From: an uncultured Vogesella sp.
Lineage (GTDB): Bacteria > Pseudomonadota > Gammaproteobacteria > Burkholderiales > Chromobacteriaceae
DNA: 32,843 bases
NCBI GenBank assembly: GCA_946479405.1
Contig: CAMLGD010000008.1
Span: forward strand, 1 to 32,843
Direction: 5' to 3'
Below the pieces are notes generated by a model. The model was given only the letters and a program-made list of their open reading frames with translations, ran no database searches and had not been told where the DNA came from. Positions 32,236 through 32,843 of the stretch are shown piece by piece (position 1 is the first letter of the stretch; every line of letters begins with the position of its first letter). The position numbers were made by a program, and so were the translations under genes.

Positions 32236-32843
32236 ATGTTTACTCAGGACATGCAGATTGCCGGTTTCGACGACGCCCTGTGGGCCACCATGCAGGCCGA
32301 AGACCAACGCCAGCAGGACCACATCGAGCTGATTGCCTCCGAAAACTACACCAGCCCGCGCGTGATGCAGGCCCAGGGCAGCCAGCTCACCAACAAGTAC
32401 GCCGAGGGCTACCCCGGCAAGCGCTACTACGGCGGCTGCGAACACGTCGACGTGGTAGAGCAGCTGGCCATCGACCGCGCCAAGCAGCTGTTCGGCGCCG
32501 ATTACGCCAACGTGCAGCCGCACTCCGGCAGCCAGGCCAATGCCGCCGTGTACATGGCGCTGCTGGAGCCGCACGACACCGTGCTCGGCATGAGCCTGGC
32601 CCACGGCGGCCACCTCACCCACGGCGCCAAGGTCAACTTCTCCGGCAAGATCTACCACGCCGTGCAGTACGGCCTGAACCCGGAAACCGGCGAGATCGAC
32701 TACGACGAAGTGCAGCGCATGGCCAATGAATACCAGCCGAAGATGATCGTGGCCGGTTTCTCCGCCTACTCGCTGATCGTCGACTGGAAGCGCATGCGCG
32801 AGATCGCCGACAGCATCGGCGCCTACCTGTTCGTGGACATGGC
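32236..32843 (+). CDS. glyA: Serine hydroxymethyltransferase, 3' end cut by window edge
   Basis: The first 202 codons are present. The enzyme uses PLP and tetrahydrofolate to interconvert serine and glycine, the main source of one-carbon units. Family marks: [73 protein letters not shown] and the final VDMA before the active-site histidine. The PLP lysine lies beyond the window. AAGGAG is seven bases before the ATG. It is controlled by the tandem glycine riboswitch upstream. Confidence 0.97.
   Translation, partial: MFTQDMQIAGFDDALWATMQAEDQRQQDHIELIASENYTSPRVMQAQGSQLTNKYAEGYPGKRYYGGCEHVDVVEQLAIDRAKQLFGADYANVQPHSGSQANAAVYMALLEPHDTVLGMSLAHGGHLTHGAKVNFSGKIYHAVQYGLNPETGEIDYDEVQRMANEYQPKMIVAGFSAYSLIVDWKRMREIADSIGAYLFVDM

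Noticed and set aside
31858..32658. Minus-strand open frame across the glyA leader
   Set aside because: It is antisense to a clear glycine riboswitch and to glyA.

Overview
The window is GC-rich (roughly 65% by eye) and tightly packed, and reads as chromosome of a Gram-negative betaproteobacterium, most likely order Neisseriales and Chromobacteriaceae-like. The lineage is an inference from the mix of housekeeping genes (truC, rlmJ, glyA, mmuM, dkgB), the many LysR regulators, the chemotaxis and c-di-GMP proteins, and a dense short repeat that behaves like a DNA-uptake-type word. I see no phage, insertion sequence, CRISPR array, tRNA or rRNA.

Layout. 1-3.0 kb: the 5' part of an exported metallo-beta-lactamase-fold protein, diverging from a LysR regulator, then a GAF-GGDEF diguanylate cyclase. 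3.0-3.6 kb: a gap and a gutted LysR pseudogene. 3.7-8.2 kb: a secreted YVTN beta-propeller protein converging on a large CHASE3-PAS-PAS-GAF-GGDEF-EAL membrane protein with a degenerate GGDEF site. 8.2-10.9 kb: a two-gene operon pairing a BtaA-type aminocarboxypropyltransferase with a GNAT/FemAB-like acyltransferase and no BtaB methyltransferase, the best candidate here for an undescribed lipid pathway. 11.0-15.2 kb: an orphan DppA-like binding protein, an unrecognised lipoprotein and an EAL-HDOD signalling protein. 15.4-18.4 kb: a gluconate module (gntR, gntK, an MFS sugar-acid transporter) with two identical palindromic operators, one covering the gntK start codon, and a terminator-like hairpin between them. 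18.5-21.6 kb: a LysR regulator diverging from an MFS exporter followed by dkgB. 21.7-26.1 kb: a lipoprotein-type gamma-glutamyltranspeptidase, truC, rlmJ and a frameshifted GFA-family pseudogene. 26.2-29.9 kb: YitT-family protein, mmuM (probable TTG start just after the chemoreceptor gene's terminator) and a dCache chemoreceptor with the amino-acid-binding residue pattern. 30.1-31.7 kb: a LysR/NAD(P)-binding oxidoreductase divergent pair. 31.8-32.8 kb: a strong promoter, a tandem glycine riboswitch and the first 202 codons of glyA.

Themes. Three proteins carry c-di-GMP-related domains and one is a chemoreceptor. Sugar-acid use links gntR-gntK-MFS and perhaps dkgB; glycine and one-carbon metabolism link glyA and mmuM.

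The most striking signal is not a gene. The word TGCGGCCAACCTT (or its complement) and its 9-base core GCGGCCAAC recur about 36 times by hand count. A third of these lie in the small non-coding fraction, and several are arranged as inverted repeats at gene ends, two of them followed by T tracts like intrinsic terminators. This matches how DNA uptake sequences are used in Neisseriaceae, but the word is not the known Neisseria one.
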